The notes under the pieces were generated by a model. That model did no database searches, had not been told where the DNA came from, and worked only from the letters and a program-made list of their open reading frames with translations. The translations under genes and the position numbers were made by a program. From contig NC_089593.1 of NCBI RefSeq assembly GCF_019320115.1, positions 39,316,675 through 39,380,674 of the forward strand: a DNA stretch of 64,000 nt, given 5' to 3'. This DNA is from Miscanthus floridulus (taxonomy: Eukaryota > Streptophyta > Magnoliopsida > Poales > Poaceae). Positions 52,575 through 64,000 of this stretch are shown here, one piece after another. Every line of letters begins with the position of its first letter. The stretch's first letter is position 1.

Positions 52575-55500
52575 ATCTTGCACTAATACTAACACTATCT
52601 CCAAACAGAAAGAAACAAGATTCCACTTGAGCCTCGTCTTCTAGGAGTTTCATCGGGTGCTTCCGAAATGATTTCCGAGACTTGTTTGGTACAAACCGTG
52701 CACCTATCTTGCACTGATACTAACACTATCTCCAAATGGACCGAAACAAGATTCCACTTGAGCCTCGTCACCTAGGAGTACCACCGGGTGCGACCAAAAC
52801 GATTTCTGATCCTATGGTACGTTTGGCACAAACCGTGCACCTTTCTTGCACTAATACTAACACTATATCCAAACGGACCGAAACGAGATTCCACTTGAGC
52901 CTCGTCACCTAGGAGTTCTATCGGGTGCGGTCAAAATGATTTCCGAGCCCTGTTTGGAACAAACCGTGCACTTACCTTGCACTAATACTAATACTATCTC
53001 CAAACAGACTGAAACAAGATTCCACTTGAGCCTCATCACCTAGGAGTTCCATCGGGTGCTTCCGAAATGATTTTTGAGCCATGTTTGGCACAAACCATGC
53101 ACCTATCTTCCATTGATACTAACACTATCTCCAAACGGACTAAAACAAGATTCCACTTTAGCCTCGTCACCTAGGAGTTCCATCGGGTACGTCCAAAACG
53201 ATTTCTGAGCCTATGGTACATTAGGCACAAACCATGCACCTATCTTGCACTAAAACTAACACTATATCCAAACGGACTGAAACGAGATTTCACTTGAGCC
53301 TCAACACCTAGGAGTTCTATTTGGTGTAGTCAAAATGATTTCCAAGCCTTATTTGGAACAAACCGTGCACCTATCTTGCACTAATACTAACACTAACTCC
53401 AAACGGACCGAAACAAGATTCCACTTGAGCCTTGTCATCTACGAGATCCATCGGGTGCTTCCGAAATGATTTCTAAGCCTTGTTTGGCACAAACCGTGCA
53501 CCTATCTTGCACTGATACTAACACTATCTCCAAATGGACCGAGACAAGATTCCACTTGAGCCTCGTCACCTAGGAGTACCATCGGGTGCGTCCAAAACGA
53601 TTTTTGAGCCTATGGTACATTTGGCACAAACCGTGCACTTGTCTTGCACTAATACTAACACTATATCCAAATGGACCGAAATGATATTTCACTTGAGCCT
53701 CGTCACCTAGGAGTTCTATCGGGTGCGGTCAAAATGATTTCTAAGCCTTGTTTGGAACAAAACCATGCACATATCTTGCACTAATACTAACACTATCTCC
53801 AAACGGACTGAAACAAGATTCCACTTGAGCCTCATCACCTAGGAGTTCCATCGGGTGCTTTTGAAATGATTTCCGAGCCTTGTTTGGCACAAACCGTGCA
53901 CCTATCTTACACTGATACTAACACTATGTCCAAATAGACCGAAACAAGATTCCACTTGAGCCTCGTCACCTAGGAGTACCATCGGGTGCGTCCAAAACAA
54001 TTTCTGAGCCTATGGTACATTTGGCACAGGCCGTGCACCTATCTTGCACTAATACTAACAATATATCCAAACAGACCGAAACAAGATTCCACTTGAGCCC
54101 TGTCACCTAGGAGTTCTATTGGGTGCGGTCAAAATGATTTTCCGAGCCTTGTTTGAAACAAACCGTGCACCTATCTTGCACTGATACTAACACTATCTCC
54201 AAACGGACCGAAACAAGATTCCACTTGAGCCTCGTCACCTAGGAGTACCATCAGGTGTGTCCAAAACGATTTCTGAGTCTATGGTACGTTTGGCACAGAC
54301 CGTGCACCCATCTTGCACTAATACTAACACTATATCCAAACAGACCGAAATGAGATTCCACTTGAGCCTCGTCACCAAGGAGTTCTATCAGGTGCGGTCA
54401 AAATGATTTCCGAGCCTTGTTTGGAACAAACCATGCACCTGTCTTGCACTAATACTGACACTATCTCCAAACAGACCAAAACAAGATTCCACTTGAGCCT
54501 CGTCACCTAGGAGTACCATCGGGTGCGTCCAAAACGATTTCTGATCCTATGGTACGTTTGGCACAAACCGTGCACCTATCTTACGCTGATACTAACACGA
54601 TCTCCAAACGGACCGAAACAAGATTCCACTTGAGCCTCGTCACCTAGGAGTACCATCGGGTGCGTCCAAAACGATTTCTGATCCTATGGTACGTTTGGCC
54701 CAAACCGTGCACCTATCTTGCACTAATACTAACACTATATACATACGGACCGAAACAAGATTCCACTTGAGCCTCGTCACCTAGGAGTACCATCGGGTGC
54801 GTCCAAAATGATTTTTGAAACAATGGTACGTTTGGCACAGACCGTGCACCTATCTTGCACTAATACTAACACTATATCCAAACAGACCGAAACGAGATTC
54901 CACTTGAGCCTCGTCACCAAGGAGTTCTATCGGGTGCGGTCAAAATGATTTCCGTGCCTTGTTTGGAACAAACCATGCACCTGTCTTGCACTAATACTAA
55001 CACTATCTCCAAACAGAAAGAAACAAGATTCCACTTAAGCCTCGTCATCTAGGAGTTCCATCGGGTGCTTCCGAAATGATTTCCGAGACTTGTTTGGCAC
55101 AAACCGTGCACCTATCTTGCACTGATACTAACACTCTCTCCAAACGGATCGAAACAAGATTCCACTTGAGCCTCATCACCTAAGAGTACCACTGGGTGCG
55201 ACCAAAATGATTTCTGATCCTATGGTACGTTTGGCACAAACCGTGCACCTTTCTTGCACTAATACTAACACTATATCCAAACGGACCGAAACGAGATTCC
55301 ACTTGAGCCTCGTCACCTAGGAGTTCTATCGGGTGCGGTCAAAATGATTTCCGAGCCTTGTTTGGAACAAACCGTGCACTTACCTTGCACTAATACTAAT
55401 ACTATCTCGAAACGGACTGAAACAAGATTCCACTTGAGCCTCATCACCTAGGAGTACCATCGGGTGCGTCCAAAACGATTTCTGATCCTATGGTATGTTT

Positions 55501-58500
55501 GGCACAAACCGTGCACCTATCTTGCACTGATACTAACACTATCTCCAAACGGACCGAAACAAGATTCCACTTGAGCCTCGTCACCTAGGAGTTCCATCGG
55601 GTGCATCCAAAATGATTTCTAAGCCTATGGTACATTAGGCACAAACCGTGCACCTATCTTGCACTAATACTAACACTATATCCAAACGGACCGAAACGAG
55701 ATTCCACTTGAGCCGAGTCACCTAGGAGTTCTATCGGGTGAGGTCAAAATGATTTCCAAGCCTTGTTTGGAACAAACCGTGCACCTATCTTGCACTAATA
55801 CTAACACTAACTCCAAACGGACAGAAACAAGATTCCACTTGATCCTCGTCATCTACGAGATCCATCGGGTGCTTCCGAAATGATTTCAGAGCCTTGTTTG
55901 GCACAAACCGTGCACCTATCTTGCACTGATACTAACAGTCTCTTCAAACGGACCAAAACAAGATTCCACTTGAGCCACGTCACCTAGGAGTACCATCGGG
56001 TGTGTCCAAAATGATTTCTGAGCCTATAGTACATTTGGCACAGGTCGGCACCTATCTTGCACTAATACTAACACTATATCTAAATGGACCGAAACGAGAT
56101 TCCACTTGAGCCTCGTCACCTAGGAGTACCATCGGGTGCGTCCAAAATGATTTTTGATCCTATGGTACATTTGGCACAAACCGTGCACCTATCTTGCACT
56201 AATCCTAACACTATATCCAAATAGACCAAAACGAGATTCCACTTGAGCCTCGTCACCTAGGAGTTCTATCGGGTGCGGTCAAAATGATTTCCGAGCCTTG
56301 TTTGGAACAAACCGTGCACCTGTCTTGCACTAATACTAACACTATATCCAAATGGACCGAAACAAGATTCCACTTGAGCCACATCACCTAGGAGTACCAT
56401 CGGGTGCGTCCAAAACGATTTCTGACACAATGGTACATTTGGCACAGACCGTGCACCTATCTTCCACTAATACTAACACTATATCCAAACGGACCGAAAT
56501 GAGATTCCACTTGAGCCTCGTCACCAAGGAGTTCTATCGGGTGCGGTCAAAATGATTTCCGTGCCTTGTTTGGAACAAACCGTGCACCAGTCTTGCACTA
56601 ATACTAACACTATCTCCAAACAGACTGAAACAAGATTCCACTTGAGCCTCGTCATCTAGGAGTTCCATCGGGTGCTTTCGAAATGATTTCCGAGACTTGT
56701 TTGTCACAAACCATGCACCTATCTTGCACTGATACTTACACTATCTCCAAACGGACCGAAACAAGATTCCACTTGAGCCTCGTCACCTAGGAGTACCACC
56801 GGGTGTGAGCAAAACAATTTCTAATCCTATGGTACGTTTGGCACAAACCGTGCACCTTTCTTGCACTAATACTAACACTATATACAAACGGACCGAAACG
56901 AGATTCCACTTGAGCCTTGTCACCTAGGAGTTCTATCGGGTGCGGTCAAAATGATTTCCGAACCTTGTTTGGAACAAACCGTGTACCTATCTTGCACTAA
57001 TACTAACACTATCTCCAAACAGAAAGAAACAAGATTCCACTTGAGCCTCGTCTTCTAGGAGTTTCATCGGGTGCTTCCGAAATGATTTCCGAGACTTGTT
57101 TGGTATAAACCGTGCACCTATCTTGCACTGATACTAACACTATCTCCAAATGGACCGAAACAAGATTCCACTTGAGCCTCGTCACCTAGGAGTACCACCG
57201 GGTGCGACCAAAACGATTTCTGATCCTATGGTACGTTTGGCACAAACCGTGCACCTTTCTTGCACTAATACTAACACTATATCCAAACGGACCGAAACGA
57301 GATTCCACTTGAGCCTCGTCACCTAGGAGTTCTATCGGGTGCGGTCAAAATGATTTCCGAGCCCTGTTTGGAACAAACCGTGCACTTACCTTGCACTAAT
57401 ACTAATACTATCTCCAAACAGACTAAAACAAGATTCCACTTGAGCCTCATCACCTAGGAGTTCCATCGGGTGCTTCCGAAATGATTTTTGAGCCATGTTT
57501 GGCACAAACCATGCACCTATCTTCCATTGATACTAACACTATCTCCAAACGGACTAAAACAAGATTCCACTTTAGCCTCGTCACCTAGGAGTTCCATCGG
57601 GTACGTCCAAAACGATTTCTGAGCCTATGGTACATTAGGCACAAACCATGCACCTATCTTGCACTAAAACTAACACTATATCCAAACGGACTGAAACGAG
57701 ATTTCACTTGAGCCTCAACACCTAGGAGTTCTATTTGGTGTAGTCAAAATGATTTCCGAGCCTTATTTGGAACAAACCGTGCACCTATCTTGCACTAATA
57801 CTAACACTAACTCCAAACGGACCAAAACAAGATTCCACTTGAGCCTTGTCATCTACGAGATCCATCGGGTGCTTCCGAAATGATTTCTGAGCCTTGTTTG
57901 GCACAAACCGTGCACCTATCTTGCACTGATACTAACACTATCTCCAAATGGACCGAAACAAGATTCCACTTGAGCCTCATCACCTAGGAGTACCATCTGG
58001 TGCGTCCAAAATGATTTCTGATCCTATGGTACGTTTGGCACAAACCGTGCACCTATCTTGCACTAATACTAACACTATCTCCAAATGGACCGAAACAAGA
58101 TTCCACTTGAGCCTCGTCACCTAGGAGTTCTATCGGGTGCGGTCAAAATGATTTCTAAGCCTTGTTTGGAACAAAACCGTGCACATATCTTGCACTAATA
58201 CTAACACTATCTCCAAACGGACTGAAACAAGATTCCACTTGAGCCTCATCACCTAGGAGTTCCATCGGGTGCTTTTGAAATGATTTCCGAGCCTTGTTTG
58301 GCACAAACCGTGCACCTATCTTACACTGATACTAACACTATGTCCAAATAGACTGAAACAAGATTCCACTTGAGCCTCGTCACCTAGGAGTACCATTGGG
58401 TGCGTCCAAAACAATTTCTGAGCCTATGGTACATTTGGCACAGGCCGTGCACCTATCTTGCACTAATACTAACAATATATCCAAACAGACCGAAACAAGA

Positions 58501-61415
58501 TTCCACTTGAGCCCTGTCACCTAGGAGTTCTATTGGGTGCGGTCAAAATGATTTTCCGAGCCTTGTTTGAAACAAACCGTGCACCTATCTTGCACTGATA
58601 CTAACACTATCTCCAAACGGACCGAAACAAGATTCCACTTGAGCCTCGTCACCTAGGAGTACCATCGGGTGCGTCCAAAACGATTTCTGAGTCTATGGTA
58701 CGTTTGGCACAGACCGTGCACCCATCTTGCACTAATACTAACACTATATCCAAACAGACCGAAATGAGATTCCACTTGAGCCTCGTCACCAAGGAGTTCT
58801 ATTAGGTGCGGTCAAAATGATTTCCGAGCCTTGTTTGGAACAAACCATGTACCTGTCTTGCACTAATACTGACACTATCTCCAAACAGACCGAAACAAGA
58901 TTCCACTTGAGCCTCGTCACCTAGGAGTACCATCGGGTGCGTCCAAAACGATTTCTGATCCTATGGTACGTTTGGCACAAACCGTGCACCTATCTTGCGC
59001 TGATACTAACACGATCTCCAAACGGACCGAAACAAGATTCCACTTGAGCCTCGTCACCTAGGAGTACCATCGGGTGCGTCCAAAACGATTTCTGATCCTA
59101 TGGTACGTTTGGCCCAAACCGTGCACCTATCTTGCACTAATACTAACACTATATACATATGGACCGAAACAAGATTCCACTTGAGCCTCGTCACCTAGGA
59201 GTACCATCGGGTGCGTCCAAAACGATTTCTGAAACAATGGTACGTTTGGCACAGACCGTGCACCTATCTTGCACTAATACTAACACTATATCCAAACGGA
59301 CCGAAACGAGATTCCACTTGAGCCTCGTCACCAAGGAGTTCTATCGGGTGCGGTCAAAATGATTTCCGTGCCTTGTTTGGAACAAACCATGCACCTGTCT
59401 TGCACTAATACTAACACTATCTCCAAACAGAAAGAAACAAGATTCCACTTAAGCCTCGTCATCTAGGAGTTCCATTGGGTGCTTCCGAAATGATTTCCGA
59501 GACTTGTTTGGCACAAACCGTGCACCTATCTTGCACTGATACTAACACTCTCTCCAAACGGATTGAAACAAGATTCCACTTGAGCCTCATCACCTAAGAG
59601 TACCACTGGGTGCGACCAAAATGATTTCTGATCCTATGGTACGTTTGGCACAAACCGTGCACCTTTCTTGCACTAATACTAACACTATATCCAAACGGAC
59701 CGAAACGAGATTCCACTTGAGCCTCGTCACCTAGGAGTTCTATCGGGTGCGGTCAAAATGATTTCCGAGCCTTGTTTGGAACAAACCGTGCACTTACCTT
59801 GCACTAATACTAATACTGTCTCGAAACGGACTGAAACAAGATTCCACTTGAGCCTCATCACCTAGGAGTACCATCGGGTGCGTCCAAAACGATTTCTGAT
59901 CCTATGGTATGTTTGGCACAAACCGTGCACCTATCTTGCACTGATACTAACACTATCTCCAAACGGACCGAAACAAGATTCCACTTGAGCCTCGTCACCT
60001 AGGAGTTCCATCGGGTGCATCCAAAATGATTTCTAAGCCTATGGTACATTAGGCACAAACCGTGCACCTATCTTGCACTAATACTAACACTATATCCAAA
60101 CGGACCGAAACGAGATTCCACTTGAGCCGAGTCACCTAGGAGTTCTATCGGGTGAGGTCAAAATGATTTCCAAGCCTTGTTTGGAACAAACCGTGCACCT
60201 ATCTTGCACTAATACTAACACTAACTCCAAACGGACAGAAACAAGATTCCACTTGATCCTCGTCATCTACGAGATCCATCGGGTGCTTCGAAATGATTTC
60301 AGAGCCTTGTTTGGCACAAACCGTGCACCTATCTTGCACTGATACTAACAGTCTCTTCAAACGGACCAAAACAAGATTCCACTTGAGCCACGTCACCTAG
60401 GAGTACCATCGGGTGTGTCCAAAATGATTTCTGAGCCTATAGTACATTTGGCACAGGTCGGCACCTATCTTGCACTAATACTAACACTATATCTAAATGG
60501 ACCGAAACGAGATTCCACTTGAGCCTCGTCACCTAGGAGTACCATCGGGTGCGTCCAAAATGATTTTTGATCCTATGGTACATTTGGCACAAACCGTGCA
60601 CCTATCTTGCACTAATCCTAACACTATATCCAAATAGACCAAAACGAGATTCCACTTGAGCCTCGTCACCTAGGAGTTCTATCGGGTGCGGTCAAAATGA
60701 TTTCCGAGCCTTGTTTGGAACAAACCGTGCACCTGTCTTGCACTAATACTAACACTATATCCAAATGGACCGAAACAAGATTCCACTTGAGCCACATCAC
60801 CTAGGAGTACCATCGGGTGCGTCCAAAACGATTTCTGACACAATGGTACATTTGGCACAGACCGTGCACCTATCTTCCACTAATACTAACACTATATCCA
60901 AACGGACCGAAATGAGATTCCACTTGAGCCTCGTCACCAAGGAGTTCTATCGGGTGCGGTCAAAATGATTTCCGTGCCTTGTTTGGAACAAACCGTGCAC
61001 CAGTCTTGCACTAATACTAACACTATCTCCAAACAGACTGAAACAAGATTCCACTTGAGCCTCGTCATCTAGGAGTTCCATCGGGTGCTTCCGAAATGAT
61101 TTCCGAGACTTGTTTGTCACAAACCGTGCACCTATCTTGCACTGATACTAACACTATCTCCAAACGGACCGAAACAAGATTCCACTTGAGCCTCGTCACC
61201 TAGGAGTACCACCGGGTGTGACCAAAACAATTTCTAATCCTATGGTATGTTTGGCACAAACCGTGCACCTTTCTTGCACTAATACTAACACTATATCCAA
61301 ACAGACCGAAACGAGATTCCACTTGAGCCTTGTCACCTAGGAGTTCTATCGGGTGCGGTCAAAATGATTTCCGAACCTTGTTTGGAACAAACCGTGTACC
61401 TATCTTGCACTAATA
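52575..61415 (+). repeat. 33-monomer unit of 4,414 bp, two tandem copies
   Basis: AGAAAGAAAC at 52,607 and 57,021 and CTTACCTTG at 52,971 and 57,385 are 4,414 bp apart. The distance is 4,413 after about 60,288, where copy two reads GCTTCGAAATG for GCTTCCGAAATG. Length fits 15 x 137 + 18 x 131 plus one net base. Copies appear about 98-99% identical by eye, apart from one replaced monomer near 58.0 kb. Only one copy exists in M1. Confidence 0.85.
57985..58115 (+). repeat. Monomer-sized conversion patch
   Basis: In the second 4,414-bp copy one A monomer reads GTACCATCTGGTGCG, GATCCTATGGTACG and GTGCACCTATC. The first copy (from about 53,573) has CATCGGG, GAGCCTATGGTACA and GTGCACTTGTC. The CATCTGG form is otherwise seen only at about 29,354, 40,277 and 43,168 and matches those for more than 100 bases. 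Flanks on both sides keep the local sequence, so this is a short replacement rather than a length change. Confidence 0.72.
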
Positions 61416-64000
61416 CTAACACTATCTCCAAACAGACCGAAATAAGATTCCACTTGAGCCTCATCACCTTGGAGTTCCATCGGGTGCTTCTGAAATGATT
61501 TCTGAGCCTTGTTTGGCACAAACCGTGCACCTATCTTGCACTGATACTAACACTATCTCCAAACGGACTGAAACAAGATTCCACTTGAGCCTCGTCACCT
61601 AGGAGTACCATCGGGTGCGTGCAAAATGATTTCTGAGCCTATGGTATGTTTAGCACAAACCATGCACGTATCTTGCACTAATACTAACACTATATCCAAA
61701 CGGACCGAAACGAGATTCCACTTGAGCCTCGTCACCTAGGAGTACCATTGGGTGCGTCCAAAATGATTTCTGACACAATGGTACATTTGGCACAGACCGT
61801 GCGCCTATCTTCCACTAATACTAACACTATATCCAAACGGACCGAAACGAGATTCCACTTGAGCCTCGTCACCAAGGAGTTCTATCGGGTGCGGTCAAAA
61901 TGATTTCCGTGCCTTGTTTGGAACAAACCGTGCACTAGTCTTGCACTAATACTAACACTATCTCCAAACAGGCTGAAACAAGATTCCACTTGAGCCTCGT
62001 CATCTAGGAGTTCCATCGGGTGCTTCCGAAATGATTTCCGAGACTTGTTTGGCACAAACCATGCACCTATCTTGCACTGATACTAACACTATCTCCGAAC
62101 GGACCGAAACAAGATTCCACTTGAGCCTCGTCACCTAGGAGTACCACCGGGTGCGACCAAAACGATTTCTGATCCTATGGTATGTTTGGCACAAACCGTG
62201 CACCTTTCTTGCACTAATACTAACACTATATCCAAACGGACCGAAACGAGATTCCACTTGAGCCTTGTCACCTAGGAGGTCTATCGGGTGCGGTCAAAAT
62301 GATTTCCGAGCTTTGTTTGGAACAAAACCGTGCACCTACCTTGCACTAATACTAACACTATCTCCAAACAGACCGAAATAAGATTCCACTTGAGCCTCAT
62401 CACCTTGGAGTTCCATCGGGTGCTTCTGAAATGATTTCTGAGCCTTGTTTGGCACAAACCATGCACCTGTCTTGCACTAATACTAACACTATCTCCAAAC
62501 GGACCAAAACAAGATTCCACTTGAGCCTCATCACCTAGGAGTTCTATCGGCTGTGGTCAAAATGATTTCCAAGCCTTGTTTGGAACAAACCGTGCACCTG
62601 TCTTGCACTAATACTAACACTATCTCCAAACGGATCGAAAGAAGATTCCACTTGAGCCTCATCATCTAGGAGTTCCATTGGGTGCTTCTTAAACGATTTC
62701 TGAGACTTGTTTGGCACAAACCGTGCACCTATATTGCACTAATACTAACACTACCTCCAAACAGACTGAAACAAGATTCCACTTGAGCCTCGTCACCAAG
62801 GAGTACCATCGGGTGCGTCCAAAATGATTTCTGAGCCTATGGTACATTAGGCACAAACCATGCACCTACCTTGCACTAAAACTAACACTATATCCAAACG
62901 GACCGAAATGAGATTTCACTTGAGCCTCGTCACCTAGGAGTTCTATCGGGTGCGGTCAAAATGATTTCTGAGCCTTGTTTGGAACAAACCGTACAAATAT
63001 CTTGCACTAATACTAACACAAACTCCAAACAGACCGAAACAAGATTCCACTTAAGCCTCGTCATCTACGAGATCCATCAGTTGCTTCTGAAATGATTTCC
63101 AAGCCTTGTTTGGCACAAACCGTGCACCTATCTTGCACTGATACTAACACTATCTCCAAATGGACCGAAACAAGATTCCACATGAGCCTCGTCACCTAGG
63201 AGTACCATCGGGTGCGTCCAAAATGATTTCTGAGCCTATGGTATGTTTGGCACAAACTGTGCACCTATCTTGCACTAATACTAACACTATATCCAAACGG
63301 ATCGAAATGAGATTTCGTTTGAGCCTCATCACCTAGGAGTTCTATCGGGTGCGGTCAAAATGATTTCTGAGCCTTATTTAGAAGAAACCGTGCACCTGTC
63401 TTGCACAAATACTAACACTATCTCCAAACGGACCAAACAAGATTCCACTTGAGCCTCGTCACCTAGGAGTACCATCGGGTGCGTCCAAAACAATTTCTGA
63501 TCCTATGGTACGTTTGGCACAAACCGTGCACCTATCTTGCACTGATACTAACACTATCTCCAAACGGACCGAAACAAGATTCCACTTGAGCCTCATCACC
63601 TAGGAGTACCATCGGGGTGCGTCCAAAACAATTTCTGATCCTATAGTACGTTTGGCACAAACCGTGCACCTATCTTGCACTGATACTAGCACTATCTCCA
63701 AACAGACTGAAACAAGATTCCACTTGAGCCTCGTCACCTAGGAGTACCATCCGGTGCGTCCAAAATGATTTCTGATCCTATGGTACGTTTGGCACAAACC
63801 GTGCACCTATCTTGCACTGATACTAACACTATCTCCAAATGGACCGAAACAAGATTCCACTTGAGCCTCGTCACCTAGGACTACCATCGGGTGCATCCAA
63901 AATAATTTCTAATCCTATGGTACGTTTGGCCACAAATCATGCACCTATCTTGCACTAATACTAACACTATCTCCAAATGGACCGAAACAAGATTCCACTT
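61415..64000 (+). repeat. Right-edge satellite
   Basis: It continues the M1-like order at a distance of 39,852 and then 39,584 from 21.5-24.4 kb. A few one-base indels appear near the end: GACCAAACAAG at about 63,431, CATCGGGGTG at about 63,611, TTTGGCCACAAATC at about 63,927. There is no boundary of the array at this edge. Confidence 0.8.

Larger units (their letters stand above)
1..64000 (+). repeat. Tandem satellite array filling the whole window (137/131-bp monomers)
   Basis: Every line of the sequence is a copy of one ~131-137-bp unit in the same orientation. I phased monomers on the A of GATTCCACTTGAGCC. Sample starts are 33, 170, 301, 438, 569, 706, 837, 968, 1105, 1236, 1367, 1504, 1635, 1766 and 1903, with spacings of 137 or 131. 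About 480 monomers fit. I saw no inverted monomer, no transposon, no low-complexity tract and no unique DNA. Arrays of this size and uniformity are characteristic of centromeric or heterochromatic satellites. The 137-bp class and word content recall the sorghum/sugarcane-type panicoid centromere satellite (CEN38/pSau3A10). The array itself is directly visible; the taxon and the centromeric role are inference, with about 0.45 confidence. Confidence 0.98.
47990..64000 (+). repeat. Super-module M2 and start of a third N unit
   Basis: It is a second copy of 13.5-24.3 kb. Relative to M1 it has one more 1,203-bp unit, lacks two monomers (267 bp) near 52.35 kb, has one more 4,414-bp unit, and lacks two monomers (268 bp) near 61.75 kb. 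The last 2.2 kb match the beginning of N1 (21.9-24.3 kb). The window therefore ends inside another N-type unit, and the array continues to the right. Confidence 0.8.

Noticed and set aside
727..62520. About forty open frames of 60-85 codons on both strands, several with the same peptide at different places
   Set aside because: They are frames of the satellite itself, and repeated peptides simply follow the duplicated DNA. Both monomer lengths leave remainder 2 on division by 3, so each monomer shifts the frame. The longest open run is 85 codons, under two monomers. No start context, domain or codon pattern supports coding.
1..64000. CRISPR array, given the regular repeats
   Set aside because: There are no short conserved repeats separated by unique spacers. 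The whole 131-137-bp period is conserved, and no cas-like gene is present.
1..64000. Tandem RNA genes (5S rRNA or tRNA clusters)
   Set aside because: The unit is in a plausible size range for a repeated short gene. I see no A, B or C box arrangement of a Pol III gene, no tRNA-like fold and no recognisable 5S core.
1..64000. Maize CentC or rice CentO satellite
   Set aside because: Those are about 155-156 bp, and the sequences I recall do not fit these monomers. The 137-bp class of sorghum and its relatives fits better, though this needs a database search.
1..64000. A previously undescribed gene system
   Set aside because: I found no coding, RNA or regulatory element to support one. The content is satellite DNA, and the real interest is its nested duplication history and one probable assembly fault.

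Overview
The whole 64-kb window is one uninterrupted head-to-tail tandem satellite array. I found no gene, RNA gene, transposable element or unique sequence in it. Two monomer length classes make up essentially every base: a 137-bp class (here type A, with a GCCTATGGTACG-like centre) and a 131-bp class (type B, with GCCTTGTTTGG). They are the same sequence except that B is six bases shorter at one place. B splits into B1 (GTGCGGTCAAAA, then TTTGGAAC) and B2 (GTGCTTCYRAAA, then TTTGGCAC). The default order is A-B1-B2, a 399-bp trimer. By length there are about 480 monomers, all in the same orientation.

This looks like a plant centromeric satellite. The 137-bp length, the array size, the higher-order organisation and the recalled sequence resemble the centromere-repeat class of panicoid grasses (sorghum CEN38/pSau3A10 type, with relatives in sugarcane and Miscanthus). 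That assignment is from memory, without a database search, and is only moderately secure. Much of the monomer variation is CG to TG/CA, as expected of methylated DNA losing cytosines by deamination.

The interest is in the layered higher-order structure. From left to right: 0.9-5.7 kb has a 17-monomer period of 2,269-2,271 bp. 4.7-7.9 kb has a 12-monomer unit of 1,602 bp, twice. 8.3-13.7 kb has a 2,910-bp unit, nearly twice, containing a 774/804-bp repeat and a 107-bp rearranged monomer. 13.5-15.8 kb has a 9-monomer unit of 1,203 bp, about twice. 21.9-34.4 kb and 34.4-47.45 kb are two copies of a ~12.5-13.1-kb super-unit (N1, N2), and N2 contains a further 3,023-bp tandem duplication. 48.0-64.0 kb is a second copy of 13.5-24.3 kb. 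It differs from the first by one extra 1,203-bp unit, one extra 4,414-bp (33-monomer) unit and two two-monomer losses. The offsets I measured add up exactly (34,502 + 1,203 - 267 + 1 + 4,413 - 268 = 39,584). The large-scale order is therefore (partial N)-M1-N1-N2-M2-N3(start), the pattern expected from repeated unequal exchange or replication-based amplification.

One stretch, about 24,281-24,900, is unlike the rest. It is dense in one-base, homopolymer-type indels and sits exactly on a 1.23-kb local duplication that is single-copy in the sister super-unit. It is most simply a poorly polished assembly join. Open reading frames in the window are at most 85 codons, are copies of a few satellite frames, and are not called as genes.
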